Source: Flavobacteriaceae bacterium (GTDB lineage Bacteria > Bacteroidota > Bacteroidia > Flavobacteriales > Flavobacteriaceae). Taken from it: a stretch of DNA of 64,000 nt. The position numbers were made by a program, and so were the translations under genes. The stretch covers positions 178,633-242,632 of the forward strand of contig CANFNV010000002.1 of the NCBI GenBank assembly GCA_947448525.1, written 5' to 3'. Position 1 is the stretch's first letter; each line of letters opens with the position of its first letter. The notes beneath the pieces are model-generated. The model was given only the letters and a program-made list of their open reading frames with translations, ran no database searches and was not told the DNA's origin. Of this stretch, positions 26,112 through 34,833 are shown in pieces.

Positions 26112-27125
26112 TTATTTTTCAAATTCTTTAATCCAATTCGCCACAACCCCACACCATTCGTCTTCATCGTTCATGCAGGGAACTGCCATAAACTCCTCAC
26201 CACCATGGTGCATAAATTGTTCGTTGGCTTCCATAGCAATTTCTTCTAACGTTTCTAAACAATCAGAAACGAAAGCAGGGGTAACCACCGCTAATTTCTT
26301 AATTCCTTGTTCGGGCATTTTGTTGATTTCAACATCAGTATAAGGCGTTAACCATTTGTCACCTGCTAATCGCGATTGAAACGTTTGACTGTATTTTCCT
26401 TCTGGAATTCCTAATAATTTCACTACTTGTTTTGTAGTTTCATAACATTGATGACTATAACAAAACTCATGTGCTGCCGATGGCGTATTGCAACACGTCC
26501 TGTCCATTTTACAATGTGACTTAGTGACGTCGGTTTTACGAATATGTCGCTTTGGAATTCCGTGATACGAAAACAACAAATGATCGTAATCAAATCCTTC
26601 GAGTTGTTTTTTTATGGAATGGGCTAATGCCTTAATATAATCTGGTTTATTGTAAAATGCAGGTACATTGGTAAAAGTCATTTCTGGAAAAAATTTCTGG
26701 CGTAATTCTTCTGCCAAAACCAAAATAGTAGTAGTTGAAGCCATTGCGTGTTGCGGATATAAAGGCATCAGCATTACTTCGGTTACGCCTTTATCTTTCA
26801 ATTCTTGCAATCCTTTTTGAATAGTCATGGTGCCATATCGCATGGCTAGAGCCATTGGAATATCTACTAAAGATTGCACTTTTTGATGCATTTTCTTTGA
26901 AATGACAATCAAAGGGGAACCTTCACTTGTCCAAATTCGAGCATAAGCTTCCGCCGATTTTTTTGGACGCGTTTGTAAAATAATACCTCGCACCAACAAA
27001 GCGCGCAATAAAAATGGCACGTCAATCACGTATTGATCCATTAAAAATTCATCTAAATACGGCTTAACAGCTGCCGGCGTTGGACTTTCGGGCGAACCTA
27101 AATTTACTAATAATACTCCTTTCAT
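26112..27125 (-). CDS. hemH: Ferrochelatase
   Basis: The 337-residue enzyme inserts Fe2+ into protoporphyrin IX (or coproporphyrin in other lineages). It has the N-terminal GVLLVNLGSPESP, the catalytic-His segment LLFSYHGIPKRHIRK (His ~194) and the C-terminal signature VVTPAFVSDCLETLEEIAMEANE. The CxxxxxxCC-like cluster (HCKMDRTCC) in the mid-region could be a metal site. It precedes hemJ by 64 bp on the same strand; together they carry out the last two steps of heme synthesis. Confidence 0.96.
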   Translation of the reverse strand: MKGVLLVNLGSPESPTPAAVKPYLDEFLMDQYVIDVPFLLRALLVRGIILQTRPKKSAEAYARIWTSEGSPLIVISKKMHQKVQSLVDIPMALAMRYGTMTIQKGLQELKDKGVTEVMLMPLYPQHAMASTTTILVLAEELRQKFFPEMTFTNVPAFYNKPDYIKALAHSIKKQLEGFDYDHLLFSYHGIPKRHIRKTDVTKSHCKMDRTCCNTPSAAHEFCYSHQCYETTKQVVKLLGIPEGKYSQTFQSRLAGDKWLTPYTDVEINKMPEQGIKKLAVVTPAFVSDCLETLEEIAMEANEQFMHHGGEEFMAVPCMNDEDEWCGVVANWIKEFEK

Positions 27126-27215
27126 TGTTTGAAATTTAATTTTTGGTAAAAGTAATCGATTCTTACTTTTTATATTTATGTTTTTTTAATTGTTCTATTT
27201 ACAAAATTGATTCGG

Positions 27216-28088
27216 TTATGTATTTGGATTCATCGACATTAAATATTTCTTCGGAGTGGTAGCAAATTTTTTCTTGAACGCCGCTATAAAATGACTTCCG
27301 GTGCTGTAGCCAATTTTCAAACCTACTTCATTCACATTATACGAACCGCTGTCTAACAATTGTCGGGCGTAATCCATTTTATAATCAAATAGAAATCCGT
27401 AAACCGTATCCCCATAAATTTGCTTGAAACCCATCTTTAGTTTTTTCAAACTCAATCCCACTTGCTCCGAAAGTTCTTCTAATCCGGGCGGTTCGGCCAT
27501 ATTTGAAATAATAATTTTTTTAGCTTTTTTAATTTTCAAGACATTATCTTCATCAATTAAAAACGGACATTGTTCTGCATTTGGATCTTCTGAACGGTTA
27601 AAATACAAACTCAATAATTCATATCCTTTTCCTTTATAATACAGGTTTTTTATAGATGGATTCAAATTATAATGAAACAATTGACTCAAAACGATAGCCA
27701 TAGACGGACTAATATCGCCTTCTTTATAATATTTTTTATCTTTATTTTCTTTGCTTAAAAACGGAATGTGTTCAGAATCATTAGAAAACAATCCGTGAAA
27801 TTTTTGAATAGAAATGATAACTGATATTATCCATGAATTTGGCGTTAATTCTAAATTCAAAGGCAGTTCTTTTTGCGGATTGTAAAACAACAATGACTTT
27901 TCATCTTTTAACTCTAAAGCATAATTACCCTCGTTAAAAACAAATTTTGCTTTTCCTTTAATGCCAAAATGAAATTGAATAAGTCCTTGATTTACATGTT
28001 TTTTTACATGAAAATTTTCGGTTCCATCGTTTTGAAAACGAATTAGGGTAAAATCATTTTCAATGGTTATTACTTCTTGTGAACCCAT
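27216..28088 (-). CDS. AraC-family transcriptional regulator, divergent from hemA
   Basis: The 290-residue protein has an N-terminal cupin-like sensing domain (~1-150) and a C-terminal AraC double helix-turn-helix (~190-288): LEELSEQVGLSLKKLKMGFKQ and the second helix region NVNEVGLKIGYSTGSHFIAAFKKKF, then PKKYL. The middle holds a loop with a Cys (EQCPFL) that might sense redox or metal, but this is conjecture. It lies between hemH and hemA and is transcribed away from hemA across a 235 bp region rich in inverted repeats. Control of heme genes is a reasonable inference. It could equally be an iron-siderophore regulator. Confidence 0.88.
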   Translation of the reverse strand: MGSQEVITIENDFTLIRFQNDGTENFHVKKHVNQGLIQFHFGIKGKAKFVFNEGNYALELKDEKSLLFYNPQKELPLNLELTPNSWIISVIISIQKFHGLFSNDSEHIPFLSKENKDKKYYKEGDISPSMAIVLSQLFHYNLNPSIKNLYYKGKGYELLSLYFNRSEDPNAEQCPFLIDEDNVLKIKKAKKIIISNMAEPPGLEELSEQVGLSLKKLKMGFKQIYGDTVYGFLFDYKMDYARQLLDSGSYNVNEVGLKIGYSTGSHFIAAFKKKFATTPKKYLMSMNPNT

Positions 28089-28104
28089 AGCGCTATTTTT
28101 TTAG

Positions 28105-28138
28105 TCTGAATTCATTTCAGAGTCTGACTTTATAAAGT
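28105..28138. promoter_or_regulatory. Two inverted repeats in the AraC-regulator leader
   Basis: TCTGAA-5 nt-TTCAGA lies at 28105-28121, and the perfect palindrome ACTTTATAAAGT at 28127-28138. Both are between the regulator start and its predicted promoter. They may be autoregulatory sites or leader hairpins. Confidence 0.4.
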
Positions 28139-28190
28139 TTTTATTTAGAATAAATCCATATAAGCAATTTGAAAATACTTGATTTCAATG

Positions 28191-28198
28191 CAAATTTA
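28191..28198 (-). promoter_or_regulatory. Predicted promoter of the AraC-type regulator
   Basis: The minus strand reads TAAATTTG, a match to TAnnTTTG. The TTTG box (plus-strand CAAA, 28220-28223) lies 21 bp further upstream. Confidence 0.55.
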
Positions 28199-28292
28199 TA
28201 ACAAATAACGCTATAAAGTCAAATTTGATTTAAAAATTCTCACAGCGATATAAAAAGTCCCTCTAGCGTTGTTTTTATGAAATCGATAGTAA

Positions 28293-28300
28293 TATTTTTG
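28293..28300 (+). promoter_or_regulatory. Predicted promoter of the hemA operon
   Basis: TATTTTTG is preceded by TTG at 28269-28271 with 21 bp spacing. The predicted start, about 28307, falls inside the palindrome at 28305-28318. Confidence 0.6.
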
Positions 28301-28304
28301 TTGC

Positions 28305-28318
28305 ACTTTTCGAAAAGT
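28305..28318. promoter_or_regulatory. Perfect palindrome at the hemA transcription start
   Basis: ACTTTTCGAAAAGT is a 14 bp perfect palindrome 6-19 bp before the hemA ATG. It could be an operator for a dimeric repressor or a 5'-terminal hairpin in the mRNA. Confidence 0.5.
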
Positions 28319-28323
28319 ACCTT

Positions 28324-29586
28324 ATGGAAAATTTTAATATGTCGAAACAGACTTCTTTTTATGCATTAGGATTAAGTTATAAAAAAGCAGACGCCGCCAT
28401 TAGAGGAAAGTTTAGTTTAGACAATCAAGCAAAATCAACTTTGCTGATACAAGCCGAAGCCGAAGGAATTGAATCATTATTAGTGACTTCAACTTGTAAT
28501 AGAACTGAAATCTATGGTTTTGCTCAGCATCCCTACCAATTAATAAAATTACTTTGCGAAAACAGCAACGGAAGTGTTGAAGAATTTCAAGAAGTGGCCT
28601 ACATTTATAAAAATCAAGAAGCTATCAATCACATGTTTCGAGTTGGAACAGGTTTAGACAGTCAAATTTTGGGGGATTTTGAAATCATTAGTCAGTTAAA
28701 AACTGCTTTTAATGAAAGTAAATCGAGCGGAATGATCAATTTATATCTAGAAAGATTGATAAATTCGGTTATTCAAGCTAGCAAAAAAATAAAAACAGAT
28801 ACTGAAATTTCATCGGGTGCAACTTCGGTTTCTTTTGCTTCAGTTCAATACATCATCAAGAACGTAGTCGATATTACTAATAAAAATATTTTGCTTTTCG
28901 GAACAGGAAAAATAGGAAGGAATACCTGTGAAAATTTGGTAAAACACACTAAACATGAGCAGATTACATTGATAAATCGTACTAAAGATAAAGCTGAGAA
29001 ACTCGCTCAAAAATTAAATTTAGTTGTAAAAGATTACTCCGATTTACAGTTAGAGCTTCAAAAAGCCGATGTTGTTGTTGTTGCTACTGGAGCGCAAAAC
29101 CCAACCATTGATAAAGCCATTTTAAATCTAAAAAAGCCGATGTTAATTTTAGATTTATCCATTCCAAAAAATGTACATGAAAATGTTCAAGATGTTGAAG
29201 GGGTAACGTTAATTCACCTTGATCATTTGTCACAAATTACCGACGAAACTTTAGAAAACCGTAAATTACATATTCCTCAAGCAGAAACAATCATTGAAGA
29301 AATTAAAGAAGAATTCATTGATTGGACTAAAAACAGAAAATTTGCGCCAACCATTCAAGCATTAAAAGAAAAACTAAATGCTATTAAAGACGGGGAATTA
29401 AATTTTCAACGTAAAAAATTAGCTAATTTTGATGAAGATCAAGCGGAATTAATTAGCAATAGAATCATTCAAAAAATCACTAATCTTTTTGTAAACCACT
29501 TAAAAGACGGTGAATCAATGGATGATGGTATTGAATGGATTGAAAAAGTATTTCAATTAGAACATGAGAAACCATTTTTTAGTTGA
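28324..29586 (+). CDS. hemA: Glutamyl-tRNA reductase
   Basis: The 420-residue NADPH enzyme reduces glutamyl-tRNA(Glu) to glutamate-1-semialdehyde, the first committed step of C5-pathway heme synthesis. Key features are FYALGLSYKKAD at the N-terminus, the catalytic-Cys segment TSTCNRTEIYG, the LDSQILGDFEI strand, a Rossmann domain with LLFGTGKIGRNTCENL, and a C-terminal dimerisation helix. An alternative ATG at 28339 would remove five residues. It leads the plus-strand heme operon and hemC follows by 30 bp. Regulation by the divergent AraC protein is plausible. Confidence 0.97.
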   Translation: MENFNMSKQTSFYALGLSYKKADAAIRGKFSLDNQAKSTLLIQAEAEGIESLLVTSTCNRTEIYGFAQHPYQLIKLLCENSNGSVEEFQEVAYIYKNQEAINHMFRVGTGLDSQILGDFEIISQLKTAFNESKSSGMINLYLERLINSVIQASKKIKTDTEISSGATSVSFASVQYIIKNVVDITNKNILLFGTGKIGRNTCENLVKHTKHEQITLINRTKDKAEKLAQKLNLVVKDYSDLQLELQKADVVVVATGAQNPTIDKAILNLKKPMLILDLSIPKNVHENVQDVEGVTLIHLDHLSQITDETLENRKLHIPQAETIIEEIKEEFIDWTKNRKFAPTIQALKEKLNAIKDGELNFQRKKLANFDEDQAELISNRIIQKITNLFVNHLKDGESMDDGIEWIEKVFQLEHEKPFFS

Positions 29587-29616
29587 ATTTCTTAATGATT
29601 CAAAAGAGGGAGTAAA

Positions 29617-30543
29617 ATGGTTAATAAAACAATACGAATAGGAACCCGTGATAGTGAACTCGCGTTTTGGCAAGCACACACCGTTCAAAAACAACTCAAC
29701 GATTTAGGTTATAAAACCGAAATTATTGCCGTAAAATCTCAAGGAGACATCATTCTAGACAAACCACTTTACGAACTGGGAATCACTGGAATTTTTACTA
29801 AAACGTTAGATATTGCAATGATTAACGGTCAAGTGGATATTGCTGTACATTCTATGAAAGATGTTCCAACAGCACTTCCAATTGGAATTGTTCAAGCTGC
29901 CGTTTTAGAAAGAGCCACAACTTTAGATATTTTAGTTCACAAAGGAAACTTAGATTTTTTAGAATCTAATGGAACTATCGCTACAGGAAGTTTGCGCCGT
30001 CAAGCCTTGTGGTGGAATAAATACCCCTACCATAAAGTGGTTGATTTGAGGGGAAATGTAAACACTAGAATGCAAAAATTACAACATAATAATTGGGACG
30101 GCGCCGTTTTTGCTGCTGCAGGATTGGAACGAATCAATATAAAACCTGAAAATTTCATTAATCTCGATTGGATGATTCCAGCGCCAGCACAAGGCGCAAT
30201 GGTTGTTCTTGCAATGGAAGACGACAACTTTACTTTGGATGCCTTATCCCAATTAAATCATATCGAAACCGAAATTTGCACCTACATAGAAAGACAATTT
30301 CTAAAAACTTTAGAAGGTGGTTGTACGGCACCAATTGGAGCTATTGCTCGCTACAATGAAAATGAAGATACCATCAATTTTGAAGGTGTTCTACTATCAA
30401 TTGATGGGAAACAAAAACTAGAAATAGAGAAAGTAGTAGATATTTCAGAATGGAAAAAACTAGGATTTCATTCGGCACAAGAAATTTTGGCTAATGGAGG
30501 AACCGAGTTGATGGCAGAAATTAAGAAACAATTGAAAAAATAA
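29617..30543 (+). CDS. hemC: Porphobilinogen deaminase (hydroxymethylbilane synthase)
   Basis: The 308-residue enzyme condenses four porphobilinogens. It starts with IRIGTRDSELAFWQA and shows DKPLYELGITGIFTKTLD, HSMKDVPT, ATGSLRRQA, RGNVNTRM and the cofactor-attachment Cys in LEGGCTAPIGA (~230-240). All catalytic elements are intact. It is second in the heme operon. Confidence 0.97.
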   Translation: MVNKTIRIGTRDSELAFWQAHTVQKQLNDLGYKTEIIAVKSQGDIILDKPLYELGITGIFTKTLDIAMINGQVDIAVHSMKDVPTALPIGIVQAAVLERATTLDILVHKGNLDFLESNGTIATGSLRRQALWWNKYPYHKVVDLRGNVNTRMQKLQHNNWDGAVFAAAGLERINIKPENFINLDWMIPAPAQGAMVVLAMEDDNFTLDALSQLNHIETEICTYIERQFLKTLEGGCTAPIGAIARYNENEDTINFEGVLLSIDGKQKLEIEKVVDISEWKKLGFHSAQEILANGGTELMAEIKKQLKK

Positions 30544-30621
30544 AATGGAACTATTAAGATATTAAGTTTCATTAAGTTTTGCTCTTAATTTTTCTTAATT
30601 TCTTAATGGTTAATATAAAGA

Positions 30622-31320
30622 ATGACAAAACAAATCAACATATTATCTACCAAAAAGCTTTTGTCAAAACAAAAACAAGATTTGCTTGACGCCAATATTA
30701 ATCTGTTTGAAGAAGATTTCATTGAAACTAAAATTAAGAATTTTGAACTTTCAAAAGTAAATGACAATCTGATTTTTACCAGTCAAAACGCTGTTCAAAG
30801 CATTTTACAACATCCGAAATGGCAAGAACTGAAAACTAAAAATGTCTTTTCAGTAGGGATGAAAACCAAAGATTTATTAACCAATAACGGATTTGATGTT
30901 GTTGCCTACACCGGCTATGCATCCGATTTAGCTGAGATAATTTCTTTAGTTTATTCGTCCGATTCGTTCACTTTCTTCAGCGGAAATTTACGCCGCGATG
31001 TATTGCCAAGTACGCTGAAAGAAAACGGAATAACTTTCAACGAAATCGAAGTGTACGAGACAAATTTAACTTCCACTAAAGCCACCCCGCCCTTTGGGCA
31101 CCCCTCCAAAGGAGGGGAATCTAGGTTCGATGGAATCCTTTTTTTCAGTCCATCAGCAGTGGAAAGTTATTATAAATGGAATACAATAAAAGACGAAATG
31201 TGTTTCTGTATTGGTGAAACCACCGCTGAAGCTTTAGAAAATAAAAAAGTAAAAAACATAATCATCGCAGAAAAACCATCGGTTGAAAATGTGATTTCAC
31301 AAGTAATAGAATATTATTAA
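30622..31320 (+). CDS. hemD: Uroporphyrinogen-III synthase with an in-frame repeat insertion
   Basis: The 232-residue protein has the bilobed HemD pattern: FTSQNAVQSI, VGMKTKDLL, FFSGNLRRDVLP, EVYETNLT, FFSPSAVESYYKWN and CIGETTAEAL. It cyclises hydroxymethylbilane to uroporphyrinogen III. Residues ~154-168 (ATPPFGHPSKGGESR) are encoded by a palindromic interspersed repeat at 31082-31124, which lies between EVYETNLTS and FDGILFFSPSA. Related proteins usually have only a few residues there, so the repeat has been absorbed as a surface loop without breaking the frame. It sits between hemC and hemE. Confidence 0.9.
   Translation: MTKQINILSTKKLLSKQKQDLLDANINLFEEDFIETKIKNFELSKVNDNLIFTSQNAVQSILQHPKWQELKTKNVFSVGMKTKDLLTNNGFDVVAYTGYASDLAEIISLVYSSDSFTFFSGNLRRDVLPSTLKENGITFNEIEVYETNLTSTKATPPFGHPSKGGESRFDGILFFSPSAVESYYKWNTIKDEMCFCIGETTAEALENKKVKNIIIAEKPSVENVISQVIEYY
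31082..31124. repeat. Double-hairpin palindromic repeat element inside hemD
   Basis: Two adjacent hairpins are visible: GCCC-TTT-GGGC (31089-31099) and CCCCTCC-AAA-GGAGGGG (31101-31117). The element is far more GC-rich than the surrounding AT-rich DNA. It is recognisable as a type of interspersed repeat that I recall from intergenic regions of flavobacterial genomes; copy number here cannot be judged from one window. Confidence 0.85.
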
Positions 31321-31344
31321 AACAGTTTGATTTTAAGGTAATAC

Positions 31345-31377
31345 AACTTTAAACTTTTAAACTTTTAAACTTTAAAC
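31345..31377. repeat. AACTTTT-type tandem repeat in the hemD-hemE gap
   Basis: Four to five degenerate copies of a 7-8 bp unit (AACTTTTA) lie directly before the hemE start codon. It may influence translation initiation or be neutral slippage. Confidence 0.75.
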
Positions 31378-31378
31378 A

Positions 31379-32404
31379 ATGTTAAAAAATGACTTATTTC
31401 TTCGTGCCCTAAATAACGAAACTTTAGAACGCCCACCCGTTTGGATGATGCGTCAAGCCGGAAGATATTTACCCGAATTCAGAGCTTTGCGTGATAAATA
31501 CGATTTCTTTACGCGTTGCGAAACGCCAGAATTAGCAGCAGAAATTACGGTTCAACCTATTAGAATTGTAAAACCAGATGCTGCGATTTTATTTTCAGAT
31601 ATTTTGGTTGTGCCACGCGCCATGGGAATTCATGTGGAACTAAAAGACAATTTAGGGCCAATAATACCCAATCCAATTCGTACCATGGAACAAGTCAATC
31701 AAGTAATTGTTCCAGATGTTCATGAAACTTTAGGCTACGTTTTTGATGCCATTAAATTGACCAAAGAAATGTTGAACGATGAGGTGCCACTTATTGGTTT
31801 CGCAGGTTCGCCTTGGACAATTTTTTGTTATTGTGTAGAAGGAAAAGGTTCTAAAAGTTTTGATACAGCCAAAGGATTTTGTTTTTCAAATCCAGTGGCA
31901 GCACATACTTTATTACAAAAAATTACCGATACCACGATTTTATATTTGAAAGAAAAAGTAAAAGCAGGATGTAATGCCATTCAGATTTTCGATTCTTGGG
32001 GCGGAATGTTATCGCCAGTAGATTACCAAGAATTCTCTTGGAACTACATCAACAAAATTGTGGAAGCTTTAGCTGATATTACACCTGTTATTGTTTTTGG
32101 AAAAGGTTGTTGGTTTGCTCTTGGTGAAATGGCACAATCTAAAGCAGCCGCACTTGGTGTAGATTGGACTTGTTCTGCAAGAAATGCTCGTTATTTAACA
32201 GGAGGAAAAATCACCTTACAAGGAAATTTTGATCCAAGCCGTTTGCTTTCTCCAATTCCAACCATCAAAAAAATGGTTCACCAAATGATAGACGAATTCG
32301 GAAAAGACAATTATATAGTAAACCTTGGCCACGGAATTTTACCAAACATTCCAGTAGATCACGCCAAGGCATTTGTGGAAGCCGTGAAGGAGTATAATAA
32401 ATAA
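31379..32404 (+). CDS. hemE: Uroporphyrinogen decarboxylase
   Basis: The 341-residue cofactor-free enzyme removes four carboxyl groups from uroporphyrinogen III. It shows the hallmark [16 protein letters not shown] (~19-34), the FSDILVVP strand with the catalytic Asp, [12 protein letters not shown], the IFDSWGGML segment and GNFDPSRLL, then [18 protein letters not shown]. It sits within the heme operon, 23 bp before hemF. Confidence 0.97.
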   Translation: MLKNDLFLRALNNETLERPPVWMMRQAGRYLPEFRALRDKYDFFTRCETPELAAEITVQPIRIVKPDAAILFSDILVVPRAMGIHVELKDNLGPIIPNPIRTMEQVNQVIVPDVHETLGYVFDAIKLTKEMLNDEVPLIGFAGSPWTIFCYCVEGKGSKSFDTAKGFCFSNPVAAHTLLQKITDTTILYLKEKVKAGCNAIQIFDSWGGMLSPVDYQEFSWNYINKIVEALADITPVIVFGKGCWFALGEMAQSKAAALGVDWTCSARNARYLTGGKITLQGNFDPSRLLSPIPTIKKMVHQMIDEFGKDNYIVNLGHGILPNIPVDHAKAFVEAVKEYNK

Positions 32405-32427
32405 ACTGAGAGCGAACAGCTTTTAAA

Positions 32428-33330
32428 ATGAAAGATAAATTCTACCAATACATATTAAACCTCCAAGACCAAATCACTTCTAAATTAGAGGAAGTTGATG
32501 GTGTTGCCAAATTTCGTGAAGATATTTGGGAACGAACTGAAGGTGGCGGAGGAAGAACACGAGTAATTGAAAACGGAAATGCCATCGAAAAAGGAGGTGT
32601 AAACATCTCGGCAGTTCACGGAAAATTACCCGATTCCATGCAAAAACTCTTCAACGTTGGTGAAGCCGATTTCTTTGCCTGCGGATTGAGTTTGGTGATT
32701 CATCCTAAAAACCCAATGGCACCCACGGTTCATGCCAATTGGCGGTATTTCGAAATGTACGATGACAACGGAAACGTAATCAATTCTTGGTTTGGTGGCG
32801 GACAAGATTTAACTCCCTATTATTTATTTGAAGAAGATGCTATTCATTTTCATCAAACTTGTAAAACCGCTTGTGATAAGCATAATCGAGAGTTTTATCC
32901 AAAATATAAAAAACAGTGTGATGACTATTTCTGGAATGCTCACAGAAATGAAGCCCGTGGATTAGGCGGATTATTCTTTGATTATTGTAAAGAAACCGAA
33001 ACAATGAAAATGGAAGATTGGTACAATTTCGTATCCGAAGTCGGCAACAGTTTTCTAGAAGCCTATGCTCCAATTTTAGAACGAAGAAAAGAGTTACCCT
33101 ACACACCAGAACAACGTACATGGCAAGAAATCCGCCGAGGACGTTACGTCGAATTCAATTTAGTGCACGACAAAGGCACCTTATTTGGGCTAAAAACCAA
33201 CGGCCGAATCGAAAGTATTTTAATGTCCCTTCCACCCCATGTGCAATGGGTTTACGACCATCATCCAGAAATTGGAAGTGAAGAAGAAAAATTAATTAAA
33301 TTACTAGAATCACCAATTGATTGGATTTAA
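32428..33330 (+). CDS. hemF: Oxygen-dependent coproporphyrinogen III oxidase
   Basis: The 300-residue enzyme uses molecular oxygen to decarboxylate two propionates of coproporphyrinogen III. It has the HemF signatures HANWRYFEMYDD, WFGGGQDLTPYY and the late motif RGRYVEFNLVHDKGTLFGLKTNGRIESILMS (quoted in part). HemF points to aerobic heme synthesis; no HemN is seen in this window. It lies between hemE and hemB in the operon. Confidence 0.96.
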   Translation: MKDKFYQYILNLQDQITSKLEEVDGVAKFREDIWERTEGGGGRTRVIENGNAIEKGGVNISAVHGKLPDSMQKLFNVGEADFFACGLSLVIHPKNPMAPTVHANWRYFEMYDDNGNVINSWFGGGQDLTPYYLFEEDAIHFHQTCKTACDKHNREFYPKYKKQCDDYFWNAHRNEARGLGGLFFDYCKETETMKMEDWYNFVSEVGNSFLEAYAPILERRKELPYTPEQRTWQEIRRGRYVEFNLVHDKGTLFGLKTNGRIESILMSLPPHVQWVYDHHPEIGSEEEKLIKLLESPIDWI

Positions 33331-33366
33331 ATTGCAAAATATCTAATATCTAAAATAAAAAACACT

Positions 33367-34362
33367 ATGTTCCCATTGCAAAGAAATCGTCGTTTAAGAG
33401 TTAATGAATCCATAAGAAGTTTAGTTCGCGAAACCACATTAAGTCCATCGGATTTTATGTTCCCAATGTTTATTGCAGAAGGCGAAAACGTAAAAGTTGA
33501 AATTTCCTCTATGCCCGGAATTTTCCGTCGTTCGATCGATTTAACCGTTGAAGAAGTGAAAGATATCTTTGCTTTAGGAATCCGCGCCGTAAACATTTAC
33601 GTGAAAGTAGACGAATTACTAAAAGACAACACCGGAAAAGAAGCTTGGAACCCTAATGGATTGATGCAACGCGCCATCATAGCCATTAAATCGGCTTGTC
33701 CAGAAATGATTGTGATGCCCGATGTGGCTTTGGATCCGTATTCCATTTATGGTCACGACGGAATCATCGAAAATGGCGATATTGCCAACGATGCCACCAA
33801 CGAAGCCCTAGTAAAAATGTCAGTTTCTCACGCGCAAGCTGGAGCCGATTTTGTAGCGCCAAGTGATATGATGGACGGACGTGTGTTGCGTTTACGCCAA
33901 GGTTTAGACGCTGCAGGATTTCCAAATGTTGGTATTATGAGTTATTCGGCTAAATATGCATCTGCTTTTTATGGGCCGTTCCGCGATGCTTTAGATTCTG
34001 CGCCAAGAGAAGCCGATATAGAAGTGCCAAAAGACAAAAAAACCTATCAGATGGACTATGCTAACCGCATCGAAGCCATCAAAGAAGCGCTTATGGACGT
34101 GGAAGAAGGTGCTGATATGGTCATGGTAAAACCAGGAATTGCCTATCTAGATATTGTTCGTGAAGTGAAAAACGCCGTAAATGTTCCTGTAACTGTTTTC
34201 CATGTTTCGGGAGAATATGCTATGATAAAAGCGGCTTCGGAAAGAGGTTGGTTGGATCATGACAAAATCATGATGGAACAATTAATGTGTATTAAGCGGG
34301 CTGGAGCTAGTTTAATTTCAACTTATTTTGCAAAAGAAGCCGCTATTTTAATGAGAAAATAA
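33367..34362 (+). CDS. hemB: Delta-aminolevulinic acid dehydratase (porphobilinogen synthase), non-zinc type
   Basis: The 331-residue TIM barrel condenses two aminolevulinates to porphobilinogen. It has both Schiff-base lysines, in SYSAKYASAFYGPFRDA (K196) and VMVKPG (K255). At the active-site metal position the usual three zinc cysteines are replaced: the segment reads PDVALDPYSIYGHDG (A121, D123, D131), the pattern of Mg2+-dependent forms. The c-type cytochrome gene starts directly after the stop (no gap). It is last of the biosynthetic genes in the operon. Confidence 0.96.
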   Translation: MFPLQRNRRLRVNESIRSLVRETTLSPSDFMFPMFIAEGENVKVEISSMPGIFRRSIDLTVEEVKDIFALGIRAVNIYVKVDELLKDNTGKEAWNPNGLMQRAIIAIKSACPEMIVMPDVALDPYSIYGHDGIIENGDIANDATNEALVKMSVSHAQAGADFVAPSDMMDGRVLRLRQGLDAAGFPNVGIMSYSAKYASAFYGPFRDALDSAPREADIEVPKDKKTYQMDYANRIEAIKEALMDVEEGADMVMVKPGIAYLDIVREVKNAVNVPVTVFHVSGEYAMIKAASERGWLDHDKIMMEQLMCIKRAGASLISTYFAKEAAILMRK

Positions 34363-34728
34363 ATGAGAAAAGTAGTTTTAATTTTAATCTCTTTCACGAT
34401 TTTTTCTTGTAAAAATGAAGCACAGAAACCTGAAAATTCTATTCCAGCAATGGCTTCATTAGAAAAAGGACAACAACTTTTTCAGGAAAACAATTGTGCC
34501 GCTTGTCATCAAACCAACCAAAAAGTAATTGGACCTAGTTTGAAACAAATAGCAAAAATCTATAAGAAACAAAATACTAGTTTGAAGAATTTTCTTAAAG
34601 CCGAATCGGAACCCATAATAGATCCCTTACAATATGAAACTATGAAAATAAATCTTGATATAACTAAAGGAATGACCGATGAAGAATTGAATTCATTAGA
34701 AATTTATATTTATAGTTTTTCAAAATAA
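34363..34728 (+). CDS. c-type cytochrome lipoprotein
   Basis: The 121-residue protein has a lipoprotein signal with lipobox TIFSC (Cys 16) and a single heme-attachment motif CAACH (~45-49) within a class I cytochrome c fold (KGQQLFQENNCAACHQTNQKVIGPSL). A Met ligand is likely in the C-terminal third (YETMKINL or GMTDEEL). It should carry electrons in the periplasm or at the inner or outer membrane. The start codon follows hemB's stop immediately, so it is translationally coupled to the heme operon and consumes its product. Confidence 0.92.
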   Translation: MRKVVLILISFTIFSCKNEAQKPENSIPAMASLEKGQQLFQENNCAACHQTNQKVIGPSLKQIAKIYKKQNTSLKNFLKAESEPIIDPLQYETMKINLDITKGMTDEELNSLEIYIYSFSK

Positions 34729-34833
34729 TTCTTAGTAATCAACAAGTTTATTTTTAATTTTTTTCCTGTAACCTATTCAACGAATAAAATATTTGTGTAA
34801 ATTCGTTTTTGTAATATTATAAATTTAAAAGCC

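Noticed and set aside
33018-33281. An 87-codon frame within hemF
   Set aside because: Arg-rich out-of-frame shadow of a highly conserved enzyme.
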